Counted from the stretch's first letter, positions 34,978 through 47,204 are shown. The stretch is DNA of 64,000 bases from Ophioderma brevispina (GCA_023653785.1 JAMKCH010087982.1:29705-93704); one strand, 5' to 3'. Numbers and translations: made by a program. The notes: generated by a model not told the origin, from the sequence alone.

Positions 34978-35888
34978 CCAGTTTGTCACGATACGCTTTC
35001 GCCGCAACGATTGTCAACAATAGCCTTTCGTATACGAAACTAACCCCCTTTTTTTCGTTTGCTGAGGCGGGCTTACCCACTGCAGATGCTTGTTTCAGGC
35101 AGAAGAGTCACGAAACGCGACCGATAAAGGATTTAACAACCTACACTTTATTACATAGTCACCTGTCTCTTGAGTCTTTAGAAATACTTAATTGGCCTCT
35201 CATTTTTATTGCCATTCACGAATTAACACTTGAGAACTCTCACTCAGTATAATTTTCTCCACGTCAACAATAATCGGTTACCAGCAAAAATACTTCTGCA
35301 TCTGTAATCACTATTTGGCGAAGTAAGCTATTCTTCAATTTATTTTTATTATATAGAAGCCCGGAGAACTGGCGAGCAAAGAATAAATTAAAGGACCCGA
35401 AAAAAATACACGGTCTCGAACTCGGTGTGAAAGCAGATATGCCGGCGGGAGCCATAGTCCGGGGCTCTTTAGACGATAACGGAATTAAAGCATGCGATAA
35501 TGTTACGTGCAAGGTCAACTGAATCGAGTGCCCTATGTTCACCATTGGACCGGACGATGAGTTAAGCCGGACATTATTAATCCTTATACCGGATCTCTCG
35601 CTACTAGGCGTTGATAATTACCACTCCGGCGACAGAGGACTTGTTGATGTGGATAACAGAGGAAGAACCGAGCGTAATGTATTTCAGTCTTTATTTAGAA
35701 GTTCCAGCGGGCCCGTTAAATGCTATATATATATTTTTTAGAGGGGTGGGGCCTATAATGCTGATTCTGCAGAAAATCTATGACGATTGCGAAACTGATA
35801 TTAAAGGCACGCGAGGATCAAGAGTAATGATACAACACGAGAAAGTAACTTGATAAATATTATATAGAATGCGCGGGATACTTTAATG
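34978..35888. repeat. Complex dispersed repeat related to 14880-15150 and 29540-29660
   Basis: AAATACACGGTCTCGAACTC (about 35406) is the inverse of the B-box block at 15000. CAACTGAATCGAGTGCCCTA (about 35517) recurs inverted at 29640. TGTATTTCAGTCTTTATTT (35678) and CGCGAGGATCAAG (35809) match blocks of the 14880-15150 repeat. No gene is supported. Confidence 0.5.
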
Positions 35889-37044
35889 GGTCCTCTTAAT
35901 GATTTTGCTTTTAGAACAGCAAAATATAAAGGAAAAGATTCTGTGAATGTAGCTTTAAAAATTTTTTAACGTAACTGCCAACTTTGAGTTCCCCAAATGA
36001 TGTCCCGTCAAACCTTGCCGAACATTCAGCTGAACCTCCAGAAAATAAAAACGAGTCATTTCAGTGTAAAAAAAAGAGTTAAATAGTAGTATTTTGCACA
36101 ATTGTCCAAGGATATTGGTGTAGTAGTGTTTAAACTATAATTTGGTCGTTTGTTCCAGGCGAGTGCCTTTTTGCAGCCTTTCTATGTAGAGATCAGAGAG
36201 TCAGGGGGAAAGACAACGCAGAGACAAGACAGAGAAGGAGGGAGGGAGTCAGATCAGAGACCGAGTTACGATCTACACTAAATATTATATTCCAAAGCAA
36301 CAACGCGCAATTTCAAATCACTGTTTAATAAATCGGCCACCCTGTCTGCTATTGTTATACCTAATTGTGTATCGTTCAAATGTTGTTATTCAATACCTTA
36401 TTCGGTACTTTTGCCGAATGAATCGATTTATCGGTCGACTTGTAGTCCAGGGTCAATATTATCATAACCATACAATCACCATACAGACATACAAAAATAG
36501 AACTTGCGTTGTACAAAATATTGACTAAAAAGAAGGCACGAAAAACATGCATGAAGTCACTTCAAAAAAGACCCAATAATGCCAAGAATTTCAAACATAC
36601 ATACGGCAACTGGGAATAACCAAAATTACCTTTAAACCTATCTGGTAGTTGTAATCAAGTTATCATCAAGTTTATTTCATCTGAACATAAGATATACATC
36701 CAAAATCCAATTAAATGTAATTTAAAATGGAAATAATACAATAAATATATATTATTATATAGAGAGAAACGACATTAATGGTTGTTAGGGGGTTGTTAGG
36801 GCTAGTCTTTTGACTTAGAACAAATTCAGGTAAATGGGTATATTAAAGAAAATCTCGGACCATGATATATTTGTTGTTAAATAAGCGTAGTACAAGATGG
36901 CCTGTGAGTGAGGTGCGTATTATTTTGCTGTGCCTCTCGCACACTCACAGAAGCACAAAACATAGGTTTGATGCCCGGATGTGAGTCAATCACAATGTAC
37001 CTCCAACTATTGATCTGTCAACAATTTTCAAAATGACTTTTGCT
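35889..37044 (+). repeat. Long inverted repeat, left arm (~1.1 kb)
   Basis: Reverse-complement match to 38481-39516 over its whole length with moderate divergence. Anchors include GTGCGTATTATTTTGCTGTG at 36911 and the AACAACGCGCAATTTCAAAT block at 36299. The left arm has about 140 bp (36656-36790) absent from the right arm. It contains the purine-rich GACAACGCAGAGACAAGACA tract at 36211. Confidence 0.88.
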
Positions 37045-38480
37045 ACTGGCATCTCAAAATGTAGGTAAAGGGGGATGACCCCTATTTGGCATCATTGGGA
37101 AACTCCAACATGTGACATCTGCGACTACTTGATCAATCGCACGATGACAGTGACCGGCAAATCGGCACGGCGTTGGTGCGACAGCAGAGGATGTGTGAAA
37201 TGGAGAGATATATTCAAAAATCATTAAATCATCAGTGTTTTTTATTGTTTTTAAATATCACTGTCAAACCGGGGGTTAAACATTTTTAAGTTGTACATGT
37301 CACAAAAATTGAGGCCTACCCCATTTTCATTAAACAACAGAAAAATAAAGAGGAGAAGAGTGATTTAAAGCAATGTATTGTTGTATATTGGTGTATGTTG
37401 ATAATTAAGATCTATAAATATAATCTATATAGGCGATGAAACAAATAAAAAAAAACCCTGTTTTACGGCCGACCGACCTATTTGTCATTTGCAGATTTTT
37501 TTTTTTTGGTTTTCCAAAATCATTGTAAAATCAGCCTGTTTTTAGCCCAAATTTATCAATTAAAATATCAAAATCCAAAATTTTTAAAATTAGAAAATTT
37601 GTTTGTCCATATGTTCATTTTTTCTCTGTTTTTCAGATTTTGGGGCTCTTTTAGCGCCAATTTAGAGCTCCAGAAACTAAAAAAAAATTAAAAAAAGAAA
37701 AAATTCGCCCGACCGACGGACCGACCGAAAGGTCCGCTCGCCCCGTAAACAGGGTTTTCTTTTTTCGTCGCCTAATATTCATTTCTCTTCTGGAAAAAAA
37801 TGAAAGTAAATCATGAATCTCAATGAACAATATTTGTGTCTAGCAATTTCGTACCTTTGTAGAACTTTGTCAATTTGTCATTCAAACGGCAGCAGTAGTT
37901 AGGATCCATCTGAATCCCCAACTTTAATGACAGACAAGATTATTTGGCGTTACACGGATAGATAAAAAAAATTTCATTTCATATTGGTCACTCACTGTAT
38001 GAAGGAAGAGCCCCATTTTCCAACAATGATCGCAAATGGTCTGCAACTTTTTTTTAACGTGCTTCAGGAATGACTCCTCGACACCACGGGACCAACAGTT
38101 TTTATATGACCTTTTCGAACCATGAAGGCGACGGGCGCCCATTGCAACTAAACATTTCTAAGAAATGGGTAGGAGCGAGGAGAAATTACATTTTTATGCT
38201 GTGTGATAATGCCAATTCCGGCCCGTATAGGAAACTATTTTAGAGTATGAACAAGAAACCGGACTCTCGCGGGGGCTCTAAGCAGGATTGCTCGATCAAT
38301 CTTGCTCATCGCTCCAGGTTAGAAGAAGTCTCTTCCAACTCGACACTAGACAGGTGGAAAGGTGAGTTCATAATCCAGCACAAGACACTTGTTGAGGTTG
38401 TCCAAGTGACGGACATAGATTATGATATGCTATGATCACCAAGTACAATCCAGGCCAACACAATTAATCAAGGCGTGTGC
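37045..38480. other. Loop between the long inverted arms
   Basis: It holds the MITE at 37431-37773 and otherwise shows no convincing gene. A 62-codon plus frame (38247-38435) is not recognisable. Confidence 0.6.
37431..37773. mobile_element. TIR MITE, ~343 bp
   Basis: The left AGGCGATGAA...AAACCCTGTTTTACGG and the right CCGTAAACAGGGTTTTCTTT...TCGTCGCCT are inverted. Next to each end lie GACCGACC/GGTCGGTC-type repeats. No coding capacity, and the target duplication is unclear. Confidence 0.8.
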
Positions 38481-39516
38481 AGCAAAAGTCATTGAAATTG
38501 TTGACAGGGGGGAAAATCAATAGATGAGGTTACATTGTAGATGACAATCACAGGATCAAATCTAGGTATTGTGCCTTCTGTGACGTGTGTGAGAGGCACA
38601 GCAAAATAATACGCACCTCACTCATAGGCCATCTTGTACTTCGCTTCTAATTTGTAAAAATCATGGTCCGAGACTAAGCCCTAAATCCCCCGAACAAACC
38701 GGGCTAACTAATCCCATTGTCGAGGGTGTTTACAACAAGTAGCAGATAGGTTTTAAGGATTTTGGGTTATTCCCGTTGCCGTATTTATGTTGAAATTCTT
38801 GGCATTATTGGGTGTTTTGAAGTGAATTCTCATGCATATTTCTTGCTTTTTAGTCAATTATTTTGATTACACGCAATTTCTATTTTGTATGTCTGTATGG
38901 TGATTGTATGGTTTGCTAATATTGGATCCCTGGACTACGAAGTCGTACCGATAAAATCAATTCAGTCGCAAAAGTAACGAATAAGGTATTGAATAACAAC
39001 ATTTGAACGATACACAATTAGGTATAACAATAGCAGACATGGTGCCGATTTATTAAACAGTGATTTGAAATGGCGCGTTGTTGCTTTTGGAATATAATAT
39101 TTATTGTAGATCGTAACTCGAGTCTCTGGATCTGACTCCCTCCCTCCTTCTCTGTCTTGTCTCTGCGTTGTCTTTCCCATGCTCTCTGATTCTAAATAAA
39201 AAAGGAGACAATAGTGGATAACAGTAATGATAACAAAACCTGACCTGGACAAACGACCAAATCAGAGAGTATACGCTAAATAAATATAACCACTTCTTGG
39301 ACAATTCGCAAAATACTATTTAACATTGGAATGAAGTCATTTTTAAGTTTGTGGAGGTTTTAGCTGAATTCTGCAAGGTCCGAAATAGTAATATAGTCTC
39401 ATATGACATAATTTGGGGAACTCAAAAAGTTTGATGTTATGGTAAATTTTAAAGCTAAATTCACGAGATTTTCCTTTATATTTTGGTTCTTCTACATCAA
39501 AATTATTAGAGGACAA
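38481..39516 (-). repeat. Long inverted repeat, right arm (~1.0 kb)
   Basis: The partner of 35889-37044. The CAGCAAAATAATACGCACCT anchor is at 38600 and AGGACAATAA lies near the outer end. Confidence 0.88.
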
Positions 39517-39871
39517 TAAAAAAATAACCAGCTCATTTTGTCATGTTAACATGATACTGACTAAGATCATTTAAAAGTAGGATAGTTTTCAAACCTATAC
39601 GTTTTGATTATTGCATGTTATCCATTTTAGGGTTGTTGTTATAATGTCAGATAAAATATTTTAAAAACTATTTCATAAGTTTTGTAATTTTTAAAAAAAG
39701 AAAAATTTTTTGTTTTTTTTTAATTTTTCACGAGTCCAGAAATTTTATTTTGCGGTATCATTTTGTAATACGCTTAGAAATTATTGTCTAAGAAGTAATA
39801 TCCTTGAATAGAATAATGTATGTGAAGAAGAGTTATGGTCATCTATCAAAATATGCTTATAATCAGATAAC
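39517..39871. other. AT-rich spacer
   Basis: Nothing recognisable apart from A/T homopolymers. Confidence 0.5.
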
Positions 39872-39875
39872 TTAG

Positions 39876-40207
39876 AAGTGCATTTCATTAGCACCTTTGA
39901 TACTAGCACATTTGTTCTTGTTTAGCGTTTCATTAGATATCCTCTAGAAAAGATTATTTCCAAAATTACAGTTGATTCTGATGGTGCAATTTGATGTTAT
40001 GAGCGAATTTCCGTATCACGCTGCCCCATAAGCCTTTGTGTTGTAATTTCTGTCCGAATTACACTTTCTTCCGATAGATTGAACCTGCACGTAAGATTAG
40101 GTACACATACTATACTTACGCCAACAGTTCAGATGATATATAAAGTCTCAAAAAATATATTTTGAGGTATTTCGGGGGAACGAGGCTGTGGATCTCGAAA
40201 TGCCCCT
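39876..40207. mobile_element. TTAA MITE family T1, second copy
   Basis: It aligns in inverse orientation to 13504-13802, sharing GCACGTAAGATTAGGTACAC and GTGTTATGAGC-like blocks and the terminal ATCTCGAAATGCCCCT then TTAA. The left target reads TTAG, one change from TTAA. Confidence 0.82.
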
Positions 40208-40421
40208 TTAAACCATTCTAAAATTCACATGACTGACTCAATATTGTTATTATTGTTTTTATTTTCATAAATCACATCTTATAAAAGGCATAAATCTGGG
40301 ATATAAATGGGAGCATTTAGCAGATCTAGAGCAACATGTCATCATATGCTACAAACTCACGTTATTTTGAGACACAAGCGTTTTTAGTTTATAGTGTTTG
40401 AAGAAGAATCCATACCTACTC

Positions 40422-40569
40422 CAGGGGGCGGATCCAGGATTTGAAAAACGTCGAAATTTACCGGGGGGCTGAAAGGCTGAACTTGTCCAAAATGGGCTGA
40501 TTTTGCAAGATTTGCAGAATTACCGGGAGGCGCACGCGCCCCTCCGCCCCCTCCCTAGATCCGCGCCTG
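40422..40569. mobile_element. hAT-like MITE, ~148 bp
   Basis: The ends CAGGGGGCGGATCCAGG and CCTAGATCCGCGCCTG are inverted. TACTC flanks both sides, possibly part of a degraded 8 bp duplication. Non-coding. Confidence 0.75.
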
Positions 40570-40811
40570 TACTCTCGATTCCAGAAAAATATGGCACTGA
40601 TTTTTTAAAATCAAATGATATAAAAAGAGAAAAAAGCGTTAGCACTGGATTCTAATCCTATTATCAATCCTATCTGGGGATACAACCATAAAATTTGAGT
40701 GAAGGACATCATCTGGAATAGAGTAAGAGAGTGGTCAGTTTTACCCAAATTTGGGGAGGGCAGTTACGACTCTGAGTCTCTGAAAGACCGCACAAGAGCC
40801 TAACAAGTTAA

Positions 40812-41740
40812 GGGGATGCTTAAGTCCTATTTTGTGAAAATATGCATATTTTGATAAAATTGGAGTTTCCTTTAATGTTATACATTGGAATTTCAGCTTT
40901 AATTTGCTTTTAGTTGACTTAAATGCGACATTTTGTTTAAAAGTTATGGTTGATCAAAGTGAGGCATATCGACGCGAATCGCAGCAAAATGAATTTTCTC
41001 CTATACTTACACATGTTTCGGTTTCTTATGCATTTATTGTTTTTAACAGGCTATTTTAACAATATTGGCCAATAAATTGATCTCGCCTAAATATTTTGCA
41101 CCATATAATACGCGAAAGTAGTATTTGATCGATCTAATTTATTATGAACATATCAGTTACGTTTGTGAGTGTCCAAATTGAAGAATTTGTGACTAATTTA
41201 CATATTTAGTGTTTCTAAACTTTAAACGCAGTTTCCTCCAAAGAAGCAATTTCGCGTCTGCTGATACACTGCGCGCAGCTTTTCTCTAGAACAAAATGTC
41301 CAATTGCTTTCAAATTTTGCATGGTGCCTTATTGGGACATGATCTAAAGAGATATTTTGGAATTTTTATTCTCAAGGTCATATCCTGATGTTTTTCAACA
41401 AAATTTTAGCGAAAAAATGTGATTTAGGCGGGAAATAGAGGTCATTGACCCCACTTCATGATTAAAAAGTAACTCTTTGGCTCTATAACTTTTTAGATGG
41501 TGTACTTAACTACTTATATGCACAATCCCATCTAAAAAGTGATTTGGGAAACTGGAGAAAAATTGCGCGCATGGTATGTACCTAAAATCCAATATGGCCG
41601 CCGTTTCCATGGCAACCGGCTAGACAGTGACCTTGAAAATAGCTTGAATAAATTTCTTTTTATCATAGTTATTATATGACCAAAATGAATGTTGTAGCAT
41701 TTGTACTTTAAAAAATCACCTCTGGGTCTTAAGCATCCCC
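40812..41740. mobile_element. TTAA-flanked non-autonomous element, 929 bp
   Basis: GGGGATGCTTAAG at the left and CTTAAGCATCCCC at the right are perfect inverted repeats, with TTAA at 40808-40811 and 41741-41744. No transposase frame is present inside. piggyBac-like by target choice; the exact family is not known. It lies just 3' of the receptor exon in gene orientation. Confidence 0.88.
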
Positions 41741-41744
41741 TTAA

Positions 41745-42047
41745 ACTTTGAAATGCAATTTGAGTCAAATACCTTAGTTAAAATAATAAGAGTAGAAAAA
41801 GACCATAGTTGAAAATTAGCATCACTTTCAATTTTATGTTACATCTGCAAATATGATTTATATATAATAGGATTACGATTAAGATCAGGTCCTATTCCAA
41901 CCTGATATCCTAGTATATCTTTTAGAATTTTTAGTATTTTTTATTTTTTCAGTATTTTTATGGAACAGGGATTCTAGAACATCTACCAATCTAGGTCTCA
42001 ACTAATAATGACCCTTCTAGCCATTGCTCTTCAGCTGAGGTTCTTAC
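41745..42047 (-). other. Start of intron after the receptor exon
   Basis: The GTAAGA donor (complement at 42042-42047) begins this stretch on the minus strand. No acceptor or next exon was recognised within it. Confidence 0.6.
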
Positions 42048-44062
42048 CTGAATTACTATAAGCACCGTTGCTAGTATTAGCTGCTCCTTTGGACCAATCC
42101 ATTTCGGTCGTCTTGTCGACTTTTTTCCCGCGTCAAAGATTCGATAGATTCGACTAACTTTCAACAAGGTTGGAGCATAAATAAGAGTGAGACAAAGAGA
42201 GATTACAGCGTGACTGAGAGCGCATGTTACCACAGTTGGTTCCATAAGCTGGATTAAGACAGCTACAAAACCTAGCACTAGGCCAAGGAGATTCAGAGCA
42301 CTTAGTTCTCGACTGCTTGCTTTGACTTGTGCATGATTGTGGTACTTTATAAGCCCAATCGTAGTTAGCATGCAGAGAACGAGTCCAAAGCATGAAAACA
42401 CAAGAATTACTGCAATGACTGGATGCTTCATATCCAGCAAAGTTGGCAAAATTGTCTCACATTGCGTAAAGTTTTCATTGGGCCATTCTGTATAATTGCA
42501 AGTCTTACACTCCGTTTTATTAACTACGATTGCATTACTTTGGCACTTTCTGCAACCCCAACAGCATTTTTCTTCCAAAGGCACCACAATGTATCCTGCG
42601 TAGCAGTCTTCACGACAACTTGACTGTGGTTGATCTCCCATTCCATCTAACCATTTTATTTTTTCTGGGTATATTGTTAACTTTTGAGATGTGTTCAGGG
42701 CATCCCAAATAGCAATGTCCACCAAAGATGCTTCTCCATCCACTACTTGTAGGTTTTTAAGGACATATTTGCCATTCAGATCCCCTTTGGAGTTCATTCT
42801 GAACAATCCTCTAGTACCTTCAAAGCTGTTGTTACGAATGAATTTGAGAAGATCTCTGCCGGTGAAATTGACCGAGGAGTAACAATTGTCTACGTCAATG
42901 CAGGGATTTTCCCCAAGAATGGAGTCCAGGGCATGGGCGAAAGCCAAGACCGAATCAATGACCGATGCTGCCAGTCCTCCTAAGCCATTTGAATCATAAC
43001 CCCCAATGGTTTCTGAATCGCTGTTCTTCTGAAAATACATTTCTGCCCATGGATTATCCTTTGAGGTATTGAGGGACAACTCTGTAAAATATTTCTTAAA
43101 ATCTGGAGGAGCCGGAAGGAAAAAATTAACAAATATGCCACCAATCGGTAAGATCTCATCAGTTTTTGGAGAAAGCGTGTAGCCCCAGTATTCGCTGCCT
43201 ATCCATGTGATTTTAGCAGCAAAAGTCGGATATCTATCTCTCAACGTTCCGATAAGCGCGTTGGCAGTGGCTGATCCAACAAACATCACCACAACTTGTG
43301 ATTTTCTTGAACCATACAAAGAATCAGCCAATTCCGTTAGCTCTCTCTCAGTTTGAGTATTTCTAATTGGAGCTGATACTGCAATACAAATGCCTCTTTC
43401 TCTAGCAAATGTTTGGAAAGCATGGGATGCCTGAATGCCATATGTGTTGGCAAAATATACAAGTGATACATATTCCCAACCGAAATATTGTAAGAGATCT
43501 GCAAGCGCTTCACTTTGGTAGCTGTCTGGTGGAACTGCCCGGGAGAAGAACTCGAATCGTGACTTGTCACTTAATTCATCGCTGGTCGCACCAACGAAAT
43601 ACTTGGAACTTCTAGAAGGTCGCACATTGCACTAATCAGTACGCTCTGTGTACTAGTTAAAGGTCCTACAATCCCCACAAGATCACCCTGAAACCTATCA
43701 TTTGTTCGTTGATAATCACACTGATCTTCGTTCAATAAAGAAAGTGCTGCCCAAAGAGCCGGGTCTTCGGCAAAACAATCGTCGCGGATATCAAAACCCA
43801 AGGTAAAATTGGGCAACAAATCTTCTCGATTATTGACGACATTCACAGCGTACACCATTGCTTCGAGCAATTGAAGAGACGTCAATGTTGGCACGGAACC
43901 ACAAGCAGATATACCTTCTAGATTTAGTGGAAATATTCCACCCAGTTTGAAGTCTCCCGGTTGCACGTATGACACTCGAGCCGCTTCGGGGATTGTAGCG
44001 CCAATAGAATTGAATTCAATCACCACGACGACGACCATAGTTATAACCAAATTCGAGCACAT
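42048..44062 (-). CDS. Metabotropic-glutamate-receptor-like class C GPCR, large 5' exon (partial; one frame break)
   Basis: Plasma-membrane receptor sensing glutamate or a related ligand and signalling through G proteins. The start is the ATG at 44062 (A at -3), opening a signal peptide MCSNLVITMVVVVVIEF. The ligand-binding Venus-flytrap domain covers residues ~40-470: GIVGPLTSTQS, ATSDELSDKSRFEFFSRAVPPD, a YG hinge residue, and IGSEYWGY where mGluRs usually have IGSDGW. A cysteine-rich NCD3G domain follows (CREDCYAGY ... CCWGCRKC ... WPNENFTQC), then TM1, TM2 and TM3 with the LLKVSRIYRIF loop, stopping in TM4 at VIQ before GTAAGA. One base is missing at 43593-43594 (in the SLV/GATSDE stretch), and adding one base makes the exon exactly 672 codons. 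This could be a sequencing error or a pseudogene. No TM4-TM7 exon was found. Confidence 0.88.
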
Positions 44063-45290
44063 CTTGACAAACAACGGGTGTTGTTGTGAGCATGGAGTTT
44101 CTAATAAAGTGGTCAATATTGCCTACACGTATTTGATCAAACACTTTGATATTAAAGTTGGCGTTTGCAAAACGATGTCACCAGGCTAGTATATTGGTCG
44201 CGCTGTTAATACCAGTTTTGATTCATGATGTGATCTTTGCATTAACTATGGTTCAACGCAAACACGGCAAAGCGTTCCCATAACCATTTATAAGCTTTTC
44301 ATGATAACAGTATGAATTCCTCTCGAATTATTGTTGCTCAATTTTCTCTCTTTGTCTCACTTCAACTACCGAAGACCATGCATTTTATGGCTTTTTCAAG
44401 CCATAAAGTATTACTACCGCCGAAATGTAATATTAAAATTGATTTGGAAAGATAATGTAAGTAAAATTGATACTGCTTCTTATTCTGAACTATCAATGAA
44501 TCTATCATGCTTCATTTCATATTTAACGCCATCCAATCAGTCGTCTTCTGAGCACACCTATCAATGAAATGTATTAAAATGATCTCCATACCAATGTCAT
44601 TATATTCGCTCAAATAAGTGCCTATTAAATCAGTGAATATTTGGCGATTCGCGAGCTGTGCGTTTGGATTATTAAAAAATGTGATTACAAATTCCCGTTC
44701 TGAAACGCACTGATTGGCAGTTATATAGTTTGGCGAATCGAAAGAGAAAATAAGCAAAAAAATCTCAATGTTGTTTATTAAAGTGTAAATGGGCTTTTAA
44801 AGATCGAAATAACAAAAAAACCCTTTTTAACATAATGACCACTTTAATTGATTCATACGTTGTTTTTCTTTTTCTTTTATTTCGAATTTCCGAACTGGTG
44901 TAATGCATTTGTCTAAAATGCAATAGTACGCTCGTACAAAATTCCTTTTAGTATAGTTCGCTATACGCTAAAGCTTCCCATGGCCAAACTGTTGTAATTT
45001 TGATTTTCCATTAGTGCACACTTTACTCTATGTAGTAGCAATAATTAAAAGCATCTCCATTGCACAGGAAATCACTATGATGAACATCAAACCATAATTT
45101 TGTCGTTCTAATCTTGTGGTAAATAGACTGCAAATCACAAACAAGAAAAAAGGTCAGCGTACATGATTTCTCCTAGCGCAGTAATTGAACAAGTATATAA
45201 ATTCCTAAATTATTATTTAGTGTGGGACCATTGTTAGTAACTAGCGCTATAGCGGTCAGTTAACGCGAATCAAATATTTTCAGCTTATCG
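44063..45290. other. Upstream region of the receptor gene
   Basis: No other gene recognised. A TTG codon at 44116 extends the receptor frame upstream but adds no signal-peptide-like sequence, so the ATG at 44062 is preferred. No convincing promoter motif was seen. Confidence 0.5.
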
Positions 45291-45294
45291 TGGA

Positions 45295-45377
45295 AATGAT
45301 GGCAATGATGGCGATGAAGATGATGGCGACGATGATGATGATGGCGACGACGATGATGATGGCGATGATGGCGATAT
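45295..45377. repeat. (GATGAT/GATGGC)n trinucleotide repeat
   Basis: An irregular GATGATGGCGA run on the plus strand. The Ser/Pro-rich minus frame across it is compositional. Confidence 0.95.
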
Positions 45378-45399
45378 GGGATCTGTCTTTCTGTCTGTC

Positions 45400-46440
45400 T
45401 GGGGTTTCGTTATGCTTCGACATATGGGGCTGATATTTTGCATGAAGGTAGAAGAGGACAGTCTGACATTTGGTTTTAGGGTTTCAGAGTGACCCAAAAG
45501 GTCAAATGTCATCTAGAGGTCAATTTGAGGTCCATTTCCATAGATATGCCCAATACTAAAAAAATACATCGGTCCTCGGACCGCTTGTGTCGCCTGCTGT
45601 GGCGGTTTGTGAATGATAGGTCTCACCTGACCTTTAACCTTGATATGTGACCTTTGAACTCATAAACAAATGAGGGTTTGCATGTTAACTCCATAAACCA
45701 AGTTTGGTTCCAAATGGACTTCAACTTTTCAAATGCGGTCAATTTTACATTTTCATCCTATTTTACAACTTGACCTGACATGACCGTTGACCTTGTTATG
45801 TGACCTTTGACCTCATTAACAAATGAGGGATCCCATGTTGCACCTATGACTTAAGTTTGGTTCCAATTGAACTTCAACTTTTCAAATGAGGTCAATTTTA
45901 CATTTTCAGCCTATTTTACAACTTGACCTCTCATGACCTTTGACCTTGGTATGTGACCTCATCAACAAATGGGGGATGCCATGTTGTACCTGTGACCCAA
46001 GTTGGGTTTAAATCCATCAAAGTATTAGGATATTACAGGCAAATGTTAACCCTTTTTCACAACAACAGACCTCAACAACAGACATCAACAGACATCAACA
46101 ACAACTACAGTGGACAAAGTGATCCCTCCGGTTATGCGTTTTGTTATGCTTTGAAAAACGGGGCTGATATTTGGCATGAAGTTAGGGGAGGATAGTCTGA
46201 CCTTTGTATGCAGGATTTCGAAGTGACCTCAAAGGTCAAAGGTCATCTAGGGTCAATTTGCCTAAAAATGCCCTATGACCACCAAATTTGGTCAAACGGT
46301 CCACTGACCTGAGCACAGAACAAATCTGAGGCCAAATGTCACATACAAAGGTCAAATGTCACACACAGAGGTCAAATGTCACACACATAGGTCAAAGGTC
46401 ACACCCATAGGTCAAAGGTCACACATGGGGTCGATGCACT
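45400..46440 (+). repeat. Diverged direct repeats rich in AGGTCA-type sites
   Basis: Two related units start near 45405 (GGGGCTGATATTTTGCATGA ... CAGTCTGACATTTGG) and 46150 (GGGGCTGATATTTGGCATGA ... TAGTCTGACCTTTG). The intervening part holds repeated TTTGGTTCCAA..GACTTCAAC and TGACCTTTGACC stretches. Perfect AGGTCAAAGGTCA words (or complement) lie at 45801-45813, 45934-45946, 46233-46245, 46389-46401 and 46409-46421, matching the DR1 consensus used by RXR/HNF4/COUP-type nuclear receptors. A regulatory role is not shown. Confidence 0.8.
46338..46432 (+). repeat. ~20 bp tandem array AGGTCAAA(T/G)GTCACACACA
   Basis: Five near-identical units at the end of the larger repeat. Later units carry the DR1 form with G at the variable position. 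Confidence 0.9.
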
Positions 46441-47200
46441 AGTTGAGCAAAAAATGCATTTGTACGCAACTTCACGCTAGTGGTCTTCAATGAGGCCACC
46501 TCCCCATCACTAAAGCATACAGACATATTTGTGTTAAAGCCACTTCGTCGATTTGCTTCACAATGTAGCAAATAGCGCCATATTTTTCATCAAGTCCATT
46601 TTTTGGCATTGTTGTATGGGGAATAGTGTTCCTTGGGTTTCCTACCGGCAACCATTTTGTACCATCTTATGCATTGTGGTATAGGACTGCCCCAACGCTG
46701 TAGAGTGATACCATAATAGCGCATAATATATTCTTGTGGTTTTTTGTCATACGGTCATCACTCAATGCACGCTCGTGGTTTAGTTGCGCCTCCGTAAATT
46801 CCGCGCACATTTTGGGCGCAAAAAATAGAGGCAATCAAAGAGTACCGTTACTGGTAAAATATATGTACACAGCGGTTTTTTGCACAGTTATGACGAACTA
46901 GTAGCCTCCGAATTACTATGTGACGGCTAGCTACCAACGAGCCCAAGTCTGGGTTGATAGAGTAGCGATAGATATCATCTATAGGTATTAGGTTCGAAAA
47001 GGTGTCGCATCGCTTTCCTAGCGGATGGCATCATAACAGTATATTTACATATACAATTTTATATTTGTTTTGAAATTTTAACTACTTAGTTGTCCAGGTA
47101 GACAAGGATGGGTATTTATTAATCTTTCCCGGAGATGGCCACGCACCCAAGGTTGAAAAAAGTCATATTCGCTTGGGCGGATCGAACCGGGTCCTTTAAG
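46441..47200. other. Spacer without recognised genes
   Basis: No long frame and no motif identified. Confidence 0.5.
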
Positions 47201-47204
47201 TGTA

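Noticed and set aside
43571..44116. Two separate receptor genes (a 5' frame and a 3' frame)
   Set aside because: The two frames join within one conserved mGluR motif block and are separated only by one missing base; the apparent starts at 44116 (TTG) and 43625 (GTG) are not ATG.
45285..45512. 75-codon Ser/Pro-rich minus-strand frame
   Set aside because: Produced by the GATGATGGC trinucleotide repeat.
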